Below are positions 16,565-25,106 of a stretch of DNA of 64,000 bases, one piece after another. Numbering within the stretch: the stretch's first letter is position 1; every line of letters starts with the position of its first letter. The notes beneath the pieces were generated by a model. The model made no database searches, was not told where the DNA came from, and was given only the letters and a program-made list of their open reading frames with translations. Source of the DNA: CAYRGC01 sp964423795 (GTDB lineage Bacteria > Patescibacteriota > Gracilibacteria > Peribacterales > Peribacteraceae). Both the position numbers and the translations under genes were made by a program. The stretch spans positions 62,001-126,000 of the forward strand of contig CAYRGC010000002.1 of the NCBI GenBank assembly GCA_964423795.1, read 5' to 3'.

Positions 16565-17842
16565 ATGCCCTCCTACGCCGCCTTCATCGGTCATCAACCG
16601 CACATCAGCCTCGCGGAGCTCGCCGCCGCCGTCCCGGGCTTCCGCCTTAAGGGCGTCGCAGCCGGGACCGCCGCGCTCTTCGAGAGCTCGACGGAACTCC
16701 CCGCGAACTTCCTCCACGTCCTCGGCGGCACGGTGGTGCTGGCACGCGGACTCGACGAGAAGAACCTCTCGCTCTCCCAGGTGCCCGACCTTCTCGCGAA
16801 GGAACTCGAGGGCCTCAAGGGCAAGGCGACCTTCAGCCTTCGCACGGCGGGACTCTCCTCGCCGGACATCAAGTCGCTCTACCGCGACTGCAAGGACGGG
16901 CTCCGCAAGCGCGGACGCTCGAGCCGCTACGTGGGCAACGAGCGCCAACCGGCCGCCGCGGTGCTGCTGCGCGACAGCGGCATCCTGGACGGCAGCGAGG
17001 GCGTCGAACTCTGCGTGGTACGCGACGGCGACCGCCTGTGGATCGGACGGACGCTCATGGCCCAGGACGTGGACGCCTACACCAAGCGAGACATGGAGAA
17101 GCCCGTGCGCGACACCACGGTGGGACTCCTTCCCCCGAAGCTCGCGCAGATCCTCGTGAACATGGGCGTATGGCTGGCCAAGGGTCCGTCGCTCCCGCCG
17201 CCCGAGGAAACCGGCAAGAAGAAAGCCAAGGAGAAGGAGCCCGCCGCGGCGCCCTTCTGCGTGTACGACCCCTTCTGCGGCACGGGCGTGATCCCGATCG
17301 AGTGCCTGCTGCGCCGGTTTGCGGCGCTCGCCTCCGACAAGTCGGAGAAGGCGGTGACCGGCTGCCAGAAGAACGTCGACTGGCTGCGGAAGGAGTATCA
17401 CGTCCTGAAGACGGAGGTGCCGTCGCGCGCGTGGAAGCAGGACGCGCTCAAGCCGTTCGCGCTCGAGGCGAAGGACCCGCGCCCGGCCGTGATCGTCACG
17501 GAGACGACGCTCGGTCCCAACCTGCGCAGCCGTCCCACCGCCAAGGAGATCGTGTCGCTGCGCGCCGAGGCCGAGAAGATCGAGGAAGGATTCCTGAAGA
17601 ACGTCGCGGCGACCCTGCCGGGCGTGCCCGTCGCGTGCACCTGGCCCGTGTGGTACGGCCCGAAGGAGCCCATGGGACTCGAAAGGATCTGGGGCAAGCT
17701 CGCGGCCATCGGCTTCGAGGCCGTCCTCCCGCCCGACGTCACTTCCACCTCCCGCGAGCATCTTTCGCTGCTCTACCGCCGCCCGGACCAGTTCGTGGGA
17801 CGGGAGATCGTCCTCCTGCGCCCGATCAAGAAGAAGGCGTGA
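16565..17842 (+). CDS. Trm11/TrmG10-like RNA methyltransferase with altered motif IV
   Basis: 425 residues. The N-terminal half contains a THUMP-like region (FSLRTAGLSSPDIKSLYRDC, KRGRSSRYVGNE). The C-terminal half is a class I SAM methyltransferase with motif I YDPFCGTGVIPIECLLR near residue 232 and ASDKSEKAVTGCQKNVDWL. In tRNA guanine-N2 methyltransferases (Trm11, archaeal TrmG10) motif IV is DPPYG or NPPY. Here the corresponding strand reads VIVTETTLGPNLRSRPT (near 311). A Lys/Pro/Glu-rich insert lies just before motif I. It probably acts on tRNA, but catalysis of N-methylation is open because the usual catalytic motif is missing. Confidence 0.75.
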   Translation: MPSYAAFIGHQPHISLAELAAAVPGFRLKGVAAGTAALFESSTELPANFLHVLGGTVVLARGLDEKNLSLSQVPDLLAKELEGLKGKATFSLRTAGLSSPDIKSLYRDCKDGLRKRGRSSRYVGNERQPAAAVLLRDSGILDGSEGVELCVVRDGDRLWIGRTLMAQDVDAYTKRDMEKPVRDTTVGLLPPKLAQILVNMGVWLAKGPSLPPPEETGKKKAKEKEPAAAPFCVYDPFCGTGVIPIECLLRRFAALASDKSEKAVTGCQKNVDWLRKEYHVLKTEVPSRAWKQDALKPFALEAKDPRPAVIVTETTLGPNLRSRPTAKEIVSLRAEAEKIEEGFLKNVAATLPGVPVACTWPVWYGPKEPMGLERIWGKLAAIGFEAVLPPDVTSTSREHLSLLYRRPDQFVGREIVLLRPIKKKA

Positions 17843-17900
17843 GCCGATCCGGCTGCCGGAAAAAATCCCCGCACCTTCTCCGTAAGGCGAAGGGTTCTGC

Positions 17901-17906
17901 TACAGT
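17901..17906 (+). promoter_or_regulatory. extended -10 TGC-TACAGT
   Basis: Ends 12 bases before ATG 17919. Confidence 0.45.
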
Positions 17907-17918
17907 CATCTTTCGCGG

Positions 17919-18902
17919 ATGGATTTCCTCCTCATCTTCCTGTTCCTCGTCGTCGGCGTGCTGCTGCTCGGAAAGGGTTCCGATTGGCTGACGCAGTCGC
18001 TCATTCCGCTCTCGAGGAAACTCGGCGTCTCGACGGTTTCCGTCGGGTTGATCGTGGTGTCCGTGGCGGTGAGCCTCCCCGAGATCCTCGTGGCGGTGAC
18101 GTTCAGCGCCAAGGGGCACCAGGCGATCAGCCTCGGCGTCGTCCTCGGCTCCATCGTGTGCAACATCGGCCTTATGACCGGGCTTTGCGCCATCATCCGG
18201 CCGCTCAAGGTGAGCACGCACCTGATCCTGCGCGACGGCATCTTTTCGCTCATCGTGCCGATCCTCGTGATGGCGGTGTGCTACCGCGGGCAGGTGTCGC
18301 GCTTCGAGGGGCTCGCCTTCTTCCTGCTCTTCATCCCGTACGCGGTGAACGTGTTCCTGCTGGAGAAGCGGCGGCGGCGCGGGCAGCTCGAGCACGACCG
18401 CCGGGAACTCGCGGTGGAGATGGAACTCGCCGGTTTCACCTTCGGAAAAGTGAAACCCGGCTGGATCTCCTTCCTGCTCGGGCTCGCCTTGCTCCTGCTC
18501 GGGTCCCAGATCTTCAGCGACCAACTGATCGCGCTCGCGACGGCGATCGGGGGCAACGAGCTGCTGCTCGGCGCCACGCTGGGCGCGCTCGGGCCCTCCA
18601 TCCCGAACATCACAGCCGCCTACGCCGCGACGAAGAAGGGAATGGGCGAAATCGCCGTGTCCGAAACGCTCGGCTCGAACATCTTCACGCTCCTCGTGAC
18701 CCTCGGCATCTCCGCGATGATCTCCCCGCTGACGATCTCGCGGCAATGGATCGTGTTCGATCTCCCGGCGCTGTTCGGCATGAGTCTCCTGCTCTTCACC
18801 TTCCTCCTCACGCGGAAGGAAATCTCCCGCCTGGAGGGATCGATCCTGCTGGGTAGCTACGTCTGCGTGATGGGCCTGCAGGTGCTCTTGATCGCGTTTT
18901 GA
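17919..18902 (+). CDS. CaCA-family (YrbG-like) cation exchanger
   Basis: 327 residues with about ten membrane helices in two inverted halves joined by a charged loop (about 150-178). Alpha-1 repeat: VSVAVSLPEILVAVTFSAKG...GVVLGSIVCNIG, with the ion-binding Glu55. Alpha-2 repeat: GATLGALGPSIPNITAAYAA then SETLGSNIFTLLVTLG. Here the position of the second key Glu of the family (GTSLPE) is Asn230. The family exchanges Na+ or H+ for Ca2+. The Glu-to-Asn change suggests altered ion choice or stoichiometry (inference). The gene is monocistronic. Confidence 0.88.
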   Translation: MDFLLIFLFLVVGVLLLGKGSDWLTQSLIPLSRKLGVSTVSVGLIVVSVAVSLPEILVAVTFSAKGHQAISLGVVLGSIVCNIGLMTGLCAIIRPLKVSTHLILRDGIFSLIVPILVMAVCYRGQVSRFEGLAFFLLFIPYAVNVFLLEKRRRRGQLEHDRRELAVEMELAGFTFGKVKPGWISFLLGLALLLLGSQIFSDQLIALATAIGGNELLLGATLGALGPSIPNITAAYAATKKGMGEIAVSETLGSNIFTLLVTLGISAMISPLTISRQWIVFDLPALFGMSLLLFTFLLTRKEISRLEGSILLGSYVCVMGLQVLLIAF

Positions 18903-18952
18903 CCGGACGTTCGGAAAACGAATGATCGCGAGGCGCGGCGAAAAAACAGGGG

Positions 18953-18958
18953 TATACT
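18953..18958 (+). promoter_or_regulatory. -10 TATACT, leaderless
   Basis: Ends 7 bases before ATG 18966. Confidence 0.55.
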
Positions 18959-18965
18959 CGATTCC

Positions 18966-19481
18966 ATGAGACGCGTTGGGAGATGGCTCTTGATCGCCTT
19001 CCTCTGTTATCACATGACCGGGGTGCTCGCGATGACCATTCCCCGGGAATCGACGGCGTGGCCCGCCGTCTTCCTGCGCGATTCCGTGAGGCACTACACC
19101 GATCCGTACCTCTTTTGGACCTCCCAGTGGCAGTACTGGAATCTGTTCGCGCCGAACCCGACGAACTGGATCACGGAGCACCGTCTCGACGCGTTCATCG
19201 ACGGGGAATGGAAAGTGATCAGCGTGATCGGACCGGAGACGATGCGCGAATGGAACCGCTCGGACGAGCTCAAGATGCAGGAACGGCTGGAAGACGAGAA
19301 CCAGGAGGAGATGCGGCTGCGGTATCTGATGGACGCCTGTGTCCGCATGGGCGTGCCGCCCGGAACCAGCGTCCGCCTCGTGTTCCGCACCAGGACGCTC
19401 GACCGCGATACGGGAAGGTCCACCGACGAGGACTGGTACGAGCAGGGAACCTCCTCCGCCTTCTGTCCCCCCAAATCCTGA
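18966..19481 (+). CDS. small membrane-anchored partner of HTTM protein
   Basis: 171 residues. An N-terminal hydrophobic segment (about 7-25) is followed by an extracytoplasmic domain with WQYWNLFAPNPTNW, the motif that recurs in proteins encoded beside HTTM genes, then a charged helix EWNRSDELKMQERLEDENQEEM and a strand SVRLVFRTRTLDRDTG. The function is unknown. One base separates its stop (19481) from the ATG of the HTTM-DCC gene (19483), so they form an operon. Confidence 0.7.
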   Translation: MRRVGRWLLIAFLCYHMTGVLAMTIPRESTAWPAVFLRDSVRHYTDPYLFWTSQWQYWNLFAPNPTNWITEHRLDAFIDGEWKVISVIGPETMREWNRSDELKMQERLEDENQEEMRLRYLMDACVRMGVPPGTSVRLVFRTRTLDRDTGRSTDEDWYEQGTSSAFCPPKS

Positions 19482-19482
19482 C

Positions 19483-20793
19483 ATGCGCAGACTCGTCCGA
19501 GCCATCGAAGGTTTCTTCTTCCGTCCGGAGAGCGCATCCGGGATGGGGCTCATGCGCATCGGCTGGGGCCTCACGGTGCTGCTCAGCATGTTGTGGCGCG
19601 CGGGGAACGTGGTGCGCTACTACAGCGACGCGGGCCTGTGGCCCGCGAACCTGGAATTGGCGGCCATCCGCGATTTGGGCCGCTTCACGATCCTCGATCT
19701 GATCCGCGATCCGACGGGCGTGACCGTGCTCTACTGCCTCCTCATCGCCTTCGCGCTCTCGACGGTGATCGGCTTCCTGCCGAAGTTCTCCACGATCGTG
19801 ACGTACGTGCTCCTGGCTTCCTTCCACGAGCGCAATTTCCTTCCGCTGGCCGGCGGCGACACCGTGATCCGCGTGATGGGCTTCCTGCTGGTGCTGTCGC
19901 CGGGTCTCAAGGCCTGGAGCGTCCATCGGCTCCGCGACCAGTGGAAACACTGGCGGACGAACGGCACCCTGCTGCCGGCCCTCACGATACCGTCGTGGCC
20001 GCGCCTGCTCGTCACGTGGCAGCTCGTGATGCTCTACGTGACGTGCGACTGGTACAAGGGCTACGGGAGCAACTGGTGGGCCGGCACGGCCGCGGCGTTC
20101 CCGTACCATCACCCGCACTTCGCGCGGTTCGACCCCGCGTTCTTCGACGCCATCCCGCACTTCTACGCGATCGGCACGTACGGAACGCTCTTCTGGGAAG
20201 GACTCTGGATCCTCTTCCTCCTTCCGCCGGTCCTCACGCGCCGCATCCCCTTCTTCCGCACGGGCCGGTTCCGCCGGTGGATGCTCGGCATCGGCGTGCT
20301 GTTCCACGGATTCATCCTCGCCACGCTGAACGTGGGAACGTTCTCCTTCAACATGTTCGCGATCTACCTTGGCATGCTTCGGGCGGAGGACTTCACGGCG
20401 ATAAAGGCGTTCTTCAGCCGCCTGGTCCGCGGACCCGTGACGATGCTGTACGACGGCCACTGCTACCTGTGCTCGCGCATCGCGTTTCTGCTGCGGCTGC
20501 TCGACGTCTTCGGGCGGGTGCGCCTCGCGAACATACGGGTCCCCTCCGAGCGCGCCCTACACGCGCCGAACGTGCCGCTCGAAGAACTCGACCGCGTCGT
20601 CCACGCGGAATTGCCGGACGGCAGGGTCGTCAAAAGCTTCGACGCGTTCCGGTCCGTCCTGAGCCGGCTCCCGCTTCTGTGGCCGATCGTACCGCTCCTG
20701 TGGATCCCCGGAATGAAGACGATGGCCACGCCGATCTACGACTTCTTCGCCTCGCGCCGTCCGCGCTGTACGGACGAATCCTGCCGGATGTGA
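19483..20793 (+). CDS. HTTM domain membrane protein fused to DCC (DUF393) thiol-disulfide domain
   Basis: 436 residues. Positions 1-310 are an HTTM (horizontally transferred transmembrane, vitamin-K-carboxylase-like) domain: LMRIGWGLTVLLSMLWRAGN, YYSDAGLWP, ASFHERNFLPLAGGDTVIRV, TCDWYKGYGSNWWAG and GVLFHGFILATLNVGTFSF. From about 320 a DCC/DUF393 domain starts with TMLYDGHCYLCSRIAFLLRL, with the CxxC-type DGxCxxC active site, and continues to RSVLSRLPLLWPIVPLLWIPG. Membrane-bound redox or carboxylation chemistry is suggested by the families, but the substrate is unknown. It may be coupled with the small protein before it. Confidence 0.85.
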   Translation: MRRLVRAIEGFFFRPESASGMGLMRIGWGLTVLLSMLWRAGNVVRYYSDAGLWPANLELAAIRDLGRFTILDLIRDPTGVTVLYCLLIAFALSTVIGFLPKFSTIVTYVLLASFHERNFLPLAGGDTVIRVMGFLLVLSPGLKAWSVHRLRDQWKHWRTNGTLLPALTIPSWPRLLVTWQLVMLYVTCDWYKGYGSNWWAGTAAAFPYHHPHFARFDPAFFDAIPHFYAIGTYGTLFWEGLWILFLLPPVLTRRIPFFRTGRFRRWMLGIGVLFHGFILATLNVGTFSFNMFAIYLGMLRAEDFTAIKAFFSRLVRGPVTMLYDGHCYLCSRIAFLLRLLDVFGRVRLANIRVPSERALHAPNVPLEELDRVVHAELPDGRVVKSFDAFRSVLSRLPLLWPIVPLLWIPGMKTMATPIYDFFASRRPRCTDESCRM

Positions 20794-20890
20794 GACGGAA
20801 CAAAAGACGCCGCGTTCTTCTTCGGCACGGCGTTCTGCGCGGTCGCGACGCTGCTCGCGGGGACGCTGCTGCGGCCGAAGCGGCAAGCCG

Positions 20891-21370
20891 TCAGCTGAGG
20901 CCCATCGCCTGTTCGATGTCCTTCGCGACGGACGCGGGGTGGGGCACGAGCGGGATGCCCGGACCGCTCTCGAACTCGATGGTGCCGAACCGCAGGACCG
21001 CCTGGAGGATGCCGTGCGTCCTGGCCTCCACCGTCTTCATCTTCTCGAAGGCGTATTCGCGCATCTCCTCGCCCGCGAACAGCCGCACGTGCATCCAAAT
21101 GACCCGGCGGTTCGTCACGACGACCCGCGCGTGCGCCTCGCCGAGGATGGTCACGAAGAACCAGTGATGCGTGAAGAAAAACACGAGAAGCGCTGCGACG
21201 TACGTGAGGTACGAGAGCCAGGCGACGTGATACGCGGTGAAACCCGCCGAAAGGAACAGGACAACGCTCATGGCGGTCACTACCGCATACACGAACGCGG
21301 GCGCGACGTAGCGGAACCAATGCTGCCCGGTGACGCGGATGACGCGCTCGTCGGCGGAGGAGACTGCCAT
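20891..21370 (-). CDS. PH-like (bPH_2/YdbT-type) membrane protein
   Basis: 159 residues. A short N-terminus is followed by two membrane segments (about 22-43 and 47-69) and a beta-rich domain with THHWFFVTILGEAHARVVVTNR, RVIWMHVRLFAGEEMREYAFE and FGTIEFESGPGIPLVPH, the pattern of bacterial PH-like domains near membranes. Start 21370 (MAVSSADERVI) excludes a basic N-terminal extension that lies over the next gene. The next minus-strand gene upstream ends 2 bases away, so the genes are probably cotranscribed. Confidence 0.7.
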   Translation of the reverse strand: MAVSSADERVIRVTGQHWFRYVAPAFVYAVVTAMSVVLFLSAGFTAYHVAWLSYLTYVAALLVFFFTHHWFFVTILGEAHARVVVTNRRVIWMHVRLFAGEEMREYAFEKMKTVEARTHGILQAVLRFGTIEFESGPGIPLVPHPASVAKDIEQAMGLS

Positions 21371-21371
21371 A

Positions 21372-21659
21372 TCAGAGGAGATGGGGCTGGAACAGAAAGA
21401 GGAGGACCGTGACGGCCGCGGCGGACAGGGTGAGAAGGACGTACGTCCATACGAACAACCGCGACCGTTCGCGGCGAGAAGGAACAGAGCCTCCCCCGAG
21501 GGCCCGGAGGAGATCGTCCTGCTTGCGGGCCACCACCCGCTCCTCGAGGCACACGACGGCGAGGACGAGCAGCGAAAGCGCCTCAATCACGAGGACCGCG
21601 ACGAGCGCCGAGAGCGAACCTGCCGTGGAGAACAGCGCCTGCGGATACGTGCCGTCCAT
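21372..21659 (-). CDS. small two-helix membrane protein
   Basis: 95 residues with two hydrophobic helices (about 12-37 and 68-90) joined by a basic cytoplasmic loop ARKQDDLLRALGGGSVPSRR. No family was recognised. It lies between the DUF-type membrane gene 21690-22196 and the PH-like gene on the same strand, and its stop is 2 bases from the latter's ATG. Confidence 0.6.
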   Translation of the reverse strand: MDGTYPQALFSTAGSLSALVAVLVIEALSLLVLAVVCLEERVVARKQDDLLRALGGGSVPSRRERSRLFVWTYVLLTLSAAAVTVLLFLFQPHLL

Positions 21660-21689
21660 GGGATCAGAAGGGGAAAAACCCCGCCCGGC

Positions 21690-22196
21690 TCACTGGGGGA
21701 AATGCCGAAGCGCGTGCGCCGCGGGGGACGACGGGAAGAAATCGTGGAAGAACGGGCGCGCGTGGCGGCGCAGAAGCAGGCCCGCCGCGAACGCGAGCAC
21801 GATCGTGGACGGGAACGCCGACGCGAGACCGAGCGGCGCGACCGCCACCAGGAAGACGATCGCCCCGGCGACGCCGACGCGGAACTTGGCGCCGTCGCGC
21901 GAGAGCAGGTACGCGATGATGAGCTGCCCCGCGGCGATGGGAAGGATCACGGCATCGGGCCGCGCGGAAAACGGCCCCTTGATGAAGGCGCCGTAGGGCG
22001 GGATCGCGTGCCGGGCAAAATCGACGTACGCCTCCGGATGCCGCACGCCGAGGCAGGCGTTCACGACGGCGGCCACGAGGAACACGGCGGCGAGCGCCGC
22101 GCGCCCCAGGGAAGGCAGCCTCCAGCAGCACAGGAGCAGGAGCGCCGCCACCGCGTTGGTGACGAGCCAGCCGAGGAGGATCTCGAGCGTGTTCAT
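21690..22196 (-). CDS. integral membrane protein, unrecognised
   Basis: 168 residues with about five membrane helices (LEILLGWLVTNAVAALLLLC, AALAAVFLVAAVVNACLG, AVILPIAAGQLIIAYLL, VGVAGAIVFLVAVAPLGLA, TIVLAFAAGLLLRRH). The pattern resembles DUF6653-type small membrane proteins, but I do not assign it. Its ATG overlaps the stop of the flavodoxin gene (ATGA, 22193-22196), so it is translationally coupled to a flavoprotein and could be a membrane partner of it. Confidence 0.65.
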   Translation of the reverse strand: MNTLEILLGWLVTNAVAALLLLCCWRLPSLGRAALAAVFLVAAVVNACLGVRHPEAYVDFARHAIPPYGAFIKGPFSARPDAVILPIAAGQLIIAYLLSRDGAKFRVGVAGAIVFLVAVAPLGLASAFPSTIVLAFAAGLLLRRHARPFFHDFFPSSPAAHALRHFPQ

Positions 22197-22696
22197 GCGA
22201 TGAGGGGGGAAGGGCCGGATCGGCCTTCCGCCGTCGCGGAAAGCTTCGCGAGGATCTTGTCGGTCCATTGGCAAATCTTCTCCTCCTGGCCGTACGGCTC
22301 GTTCACGAGGACGAGCGGCGGCGCGAAGAGCGCGGCGCGGTGATCGCGCTGGAACCGGAGGAAATGCTCGGTGCAACGCGTGCGGAAGTAGTACCGCTCG
22401 TCGCCAAGGCTGATGAACGTCATCGGCTTGCCCCCGAGATCGACGCCCTTCGCGCGGTCCTCGAGCAGGGCATGCATGTGGGGGTTGAGCTGCCCCTCCT
22501 TGCCGCCGGTGTTCCAGGTGCCGGAGGCGAGGATCACGAGGTCGCCGCGACGCAGGTCGTCGGGGCCGGCCCGCTCGGCACGTTGCACCTCGACCGAGAG
22601 GTCGGGACGAACGGCGGCGATGCGCCGGGAAACGACGTCGACGACGTGCTCGCTGTTGCCGCTCGTGGAGGCGCAGATGACGTGGATGGAGGACAT
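22193..22696 (-). CDS. flavodoxin
   Basis: 167 residues. The FMN phosphate loop is CASTSGNSEHVVDVVSRRIA (residues about 8-27), the second loop is ILASGTWNTGGKEGQLNPHM, and the third region is FISLGDERYYFRTRCTEHF. Length and order match short-chain flavodoxins. It starts an operon with the membrane protein downstream. As an electron carrier its partner here is not evident. A nitroreductase lies 4 kb away but in a separate transcription unit. Confidence 0.85.
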   Translation of the reverse strand: MSSIHVICASTSGNSEHVVDVVSRRIAAVRPDLSVEVQRAERAGPDDLRRGDLVILASGTWNTGGKEGQLNPHMHALLEDRAKGVDLGGKPMTFISLGDERYYFRTRCTEHFLRFQRDHRAALFAPPLVLVNEPYGQEEKICQWTDKILAKLSATAEGRSGPSPLIA

Positions 22697-22714
22697 GATG
22701 TGCGGGAAAAAGTG

Positions 22715-23104
22715 TCAGATGAGGCCCTGCCTGGGGAAACGTTCGTCCGCGGGATCGTCGACGCGGCGACCGAACGGGAGGATAGCGGGGTACTCGCTCC
22801 GCGGATTATCGTGGATCGCCGAAAGATCCAGCAACTTCGACCGCACGGCGCCGAGTTGCGCGGCGATCTCTCTTTCGCTTCCCGGGGAAAAGCCGGGGAA
22901 CGCGGCACCGGGCCCCAGACGCTCGTATGCCAGCACGAGTTCTCGCAATTCCGGGGGGCGAACGCCGAACCGTTCGAGGGCGGCGGCGACCGCCCATATC
23001 CGCGCGTCCTCGACGCCGAAGCCCCGGAGCACCGGGCACCACTCCCGACGGTACGACGCCTCCTCGAAACGCTCCGGGCCGTCGGCGGCGGAATGAATAT
23101 TCAC
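22715..23104 (-). CDS. hypothetical protein
   Basis: 129 residues from GTG 23104. Helical and charged, with YRREWCPVLRGFGVEDARIW, FGVRPPELRELVLAYERLG and SEREIAAQLGAVRSKLLDLS. No family recognised. The GTG overlaps the stop of the preceding gene (GTGA, 23101-23104), which supports both the start choice and coupling. Confidence 0.55.
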   Translation of the reverse strand: MNIHSAADGPERFEEASYRREWCPVLRGFGVEDARIWAVAAALERFGVRPPELRELVLAYERLGPGAAFPGFSPGSEREIAAQLGAVRSKLLDLSAIHDNPRSEYPAILPFGRRVDDPADERFPRQGLI

Positions 23105-23382
23105 GGGCGGAAGGGGACGAAGGCGGTCCGGGCGGCGTCGCGATCGAGCCAATCGAACTCCTGTCGCGGAAGTTTTTCCGTGCGGTCATGACGGGGAACG
23201 ACCTCCTCCGAGGTCCGTACGCGGTCGCCTCGATCGAAGAGCAGTTTTTCGCCAGGCGGCTGGACGATCACGTTCGGCGTCCCGGTGTCGGGGAATGCCG
23301 AACGGGGAACGAAACGTCCGTGGGAGCCGCGGAAGGCATGGCGGCGGCGGACGCGGGCCGGCGGCGGGGAGGAAGGTGTCAT
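23101..23382 (-). CDS. hypothetical basic protein
   Basis: 93 residues, rich in Arg and Pro at the N-terminus, then TPNVIVQPPGEKLLFDRGDR, RTSEEVVPRHDRTEKLPRQE and FDWLDRDAARTAFVPFRP. No family recognised. It is placed by its four-base overlap with the next gene and by a pyrimidine-rich leader. It is the weakest of the small genes in this cluster. Confidence 0.45.
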   Translation of the reverse strand: MTPSSPPPARVRRRHAFRGSHGRFVPRSAFPDTGTPNVIVQPPGEKLLFDRGDRVRTSEEVVPRHDRTEKLPRQEFDWLDRDAARTAFVPFRP

Positions 23383-23421
23383 GGGACGGAAAGGGAAAGA
23401 AATACGGGCGAAGGAAAGCGG

Positions 23422-23952
23422 TCACCGGACGGTGACGTGATACACGTACCGCTCGCCGCGCTGGGTGCGGAACGCGAGATCGGTCATGCCCCGGCGCAGC
23501 GGACGGAACCGGTAGACCTTTTGCGTATACCCGAAGGACGTTCCCTCCAGCGACAGATACCAATTGTCGAAATCGACGTCGCCGCCCGACATCTGCTCGC
23601 GGGTGCCGACGAAGATCACCGTCAGCTCCTGTCCGACCCACCCGATGATGTCCCCGAGTCCGTACTCGCGGTACGCGGGCGCCGGGGGCGCCGACCAGTG
23701 TCGATCCCGGCGGTCCCAATCGCCATGCCATTCGTCCTGCCGATCGAAGCGGAAACGCGAGAAGGAATCCTCGCGAAGATCCGCGCGTTCGTACTCCCGC
23801 CTGAGCCGAAAATCCCAGGAATGGTCCCCCGTCCAGGTATCGCCGGCGGCGATCTGCGGCGGCAGGAGAAGGGCGACGGCCGCGAGCGCCACGATGAGCG
23901 CCAACCACGCGTGCCGCTCCGCCCGCCGTTCGTTGCGAAGGATGGACATCAT
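23422..23952 (-). CDS. exported protein with chagasin-like C-terminal domain
   Basis: About 176 residues. A single N-terminal membrane/signal segment (about 16-36) is followed by a charged linker rich in Arg/Asp, then a compact domain: IIGWVGQELTVIFVGTREQM, DNWYLSLEGTSFGYTQKVYR and MTDLAFRTQRGERYVYHVTV. Alternating strands and the closing hydrophobic strand resemble the I42/chagasin-like Ig fold, but the NPTTG loop is absent, so the assignment is weak. Two adjacent ATGs (23952 and 23949) are possible starts. Confidence 0.5.
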   Translation of the reverse strand: MMSILRNERRAERHAWLALIVALAAVALLLPPQIAAGDTWTGDHSWDFRLRREYERADLREDSFSRFRFDRQDEWHGDWDRRDRHWSAPPAPAYREYGLGDIIGWVGQELTVIFVGTREQMSGGDVDFDNWYLSLEGTSFGYTQKVYRFRPLRRGMTDLAFRTQRGERYVYHVTVR

Positions 23953-24157
23953 GACCAATGGGGGAACGATGACGAAGCCGACGCGCGGCGGGGCCCGAAC
24001 GCGGAAACCCCGCCGCCGATCATCGCGAATGCTCCGCGGAGAAGAAGGAATGCCTGCCGATCGCGGAAACGACGCACGCGCATGACGGCATCACCGTAGT
24101 CCTCATCGGTTTTTCGGCAAGAGGCTGCGGAATACTCTTGTCTTCGCGGAAACGCAT

Positions 24158-25015
24158 CTATGCCGGATTTCGGACCGGTTCCCCATGGTTTCTCCGGAGA
24201 AAATCCGGAGGAAGCAGCGCTCCGAGGCGCATCGCCTGCTCCTCGGGGGCGAGGGAACGGTTGTTGTACTTCCACTCGAGCTCCTTGAGATACAACCCGG
24301 CGTTCCTGCGCCAGATGCCGTGGTGACGGCGAAGCCGCTCGCTCATCCACGACCACAGCTGCTCCGCCCCGTCCTTGCGGGGCTCCCGGTCGGCAAAGCG
24401 CCGGAAATTCCCGCGGCAGATGAAGCCGCTGTAGCCCGAGTACCGGTCGTTCGCGACGACCGCGGACGGACGGTCGAACCGGAACGCCGCCTCTTCGTCG
24501 CGGAGCGGATCGATGAAGACCCTGCCGTCCGCGAGCATCTTCACGCCGAAGACCGGCGCGTCGCCGGAAAGGCGACCCTTGCAGGAAAACCTCCGTCTGC
24601 AACGTTCGCAGAACGCGCTGCCGTGGATCCCGCGATCGCAGGTCTCGGTACTGAGCATCAGGCGGATCTTCCCGGGGACGAGATTCTGCTCGGCGATCGT
24701 CCTGCGGAACGACGCGTAGAGCGCGATCACGACTCGGTACGGGATGCCTGTCGCCGTGGCGGCCTGCCTCGCGGGGAAGTCGAGCATGAAGCACAGGAGC
24801 AGATCGGCGTGGCGACGAAGCGCGCGATCGGAGGACTTGCGGCGCGGCACGAACTTCTTCCCGCAGGAGCCGCACTTCCGCCTGCCGTCGGAGAGGACGT
24901 ACAGGCGCGTGCGCGCCTTGCACGACGGACACAGCAGGTGGCGCGAGCGGTCATGCGACGACTGCCGCGCTTTCCCGGCGAGTTGTGCCAGAAGGGAATC
25001 CGATCGAATCAGCAT
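24158..25015 (-). mobile_element. ISXO2/IS1595-type transposase gene
   Basis: 285 residues. An N-terminal zinc ribbon (CPSCK at about 29, CGSCGKKF at about 53) precedes an ISXO2-like domain with SGDAPVFGVKMLADGRVFID, ANDRYSGYS (second acidic residue) and a C-terminal YLKELEWKYNNRS (third, Glu). The first catalytic region, normally VEIDETYVGG, reads LSTETCDRGIHGSAFCERCR and carries extra Cys pairs, so it may be inactive or repurposed. I found no terminal inverted repeats or target duplication in about 100 bases either side. It may be a domesticated or decayed copy. Confidence 0.8.
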
Positions 25016-25106
25016 CCGGAAGAGGAAAAAACGTTTCCCATCGGTCCGTTTTCCATACCTATTCTACGCCGGCGATCCGCGCTTGCGAACCGAAAGGACG
25101 GTGTTT

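Noticed and set aside
24060..25090. Terminal inverted repeats around the ISXO2-type transposase
   Set aside because: Short CATCGG words occur on both sides but not in an inverted arrangement of useful length.
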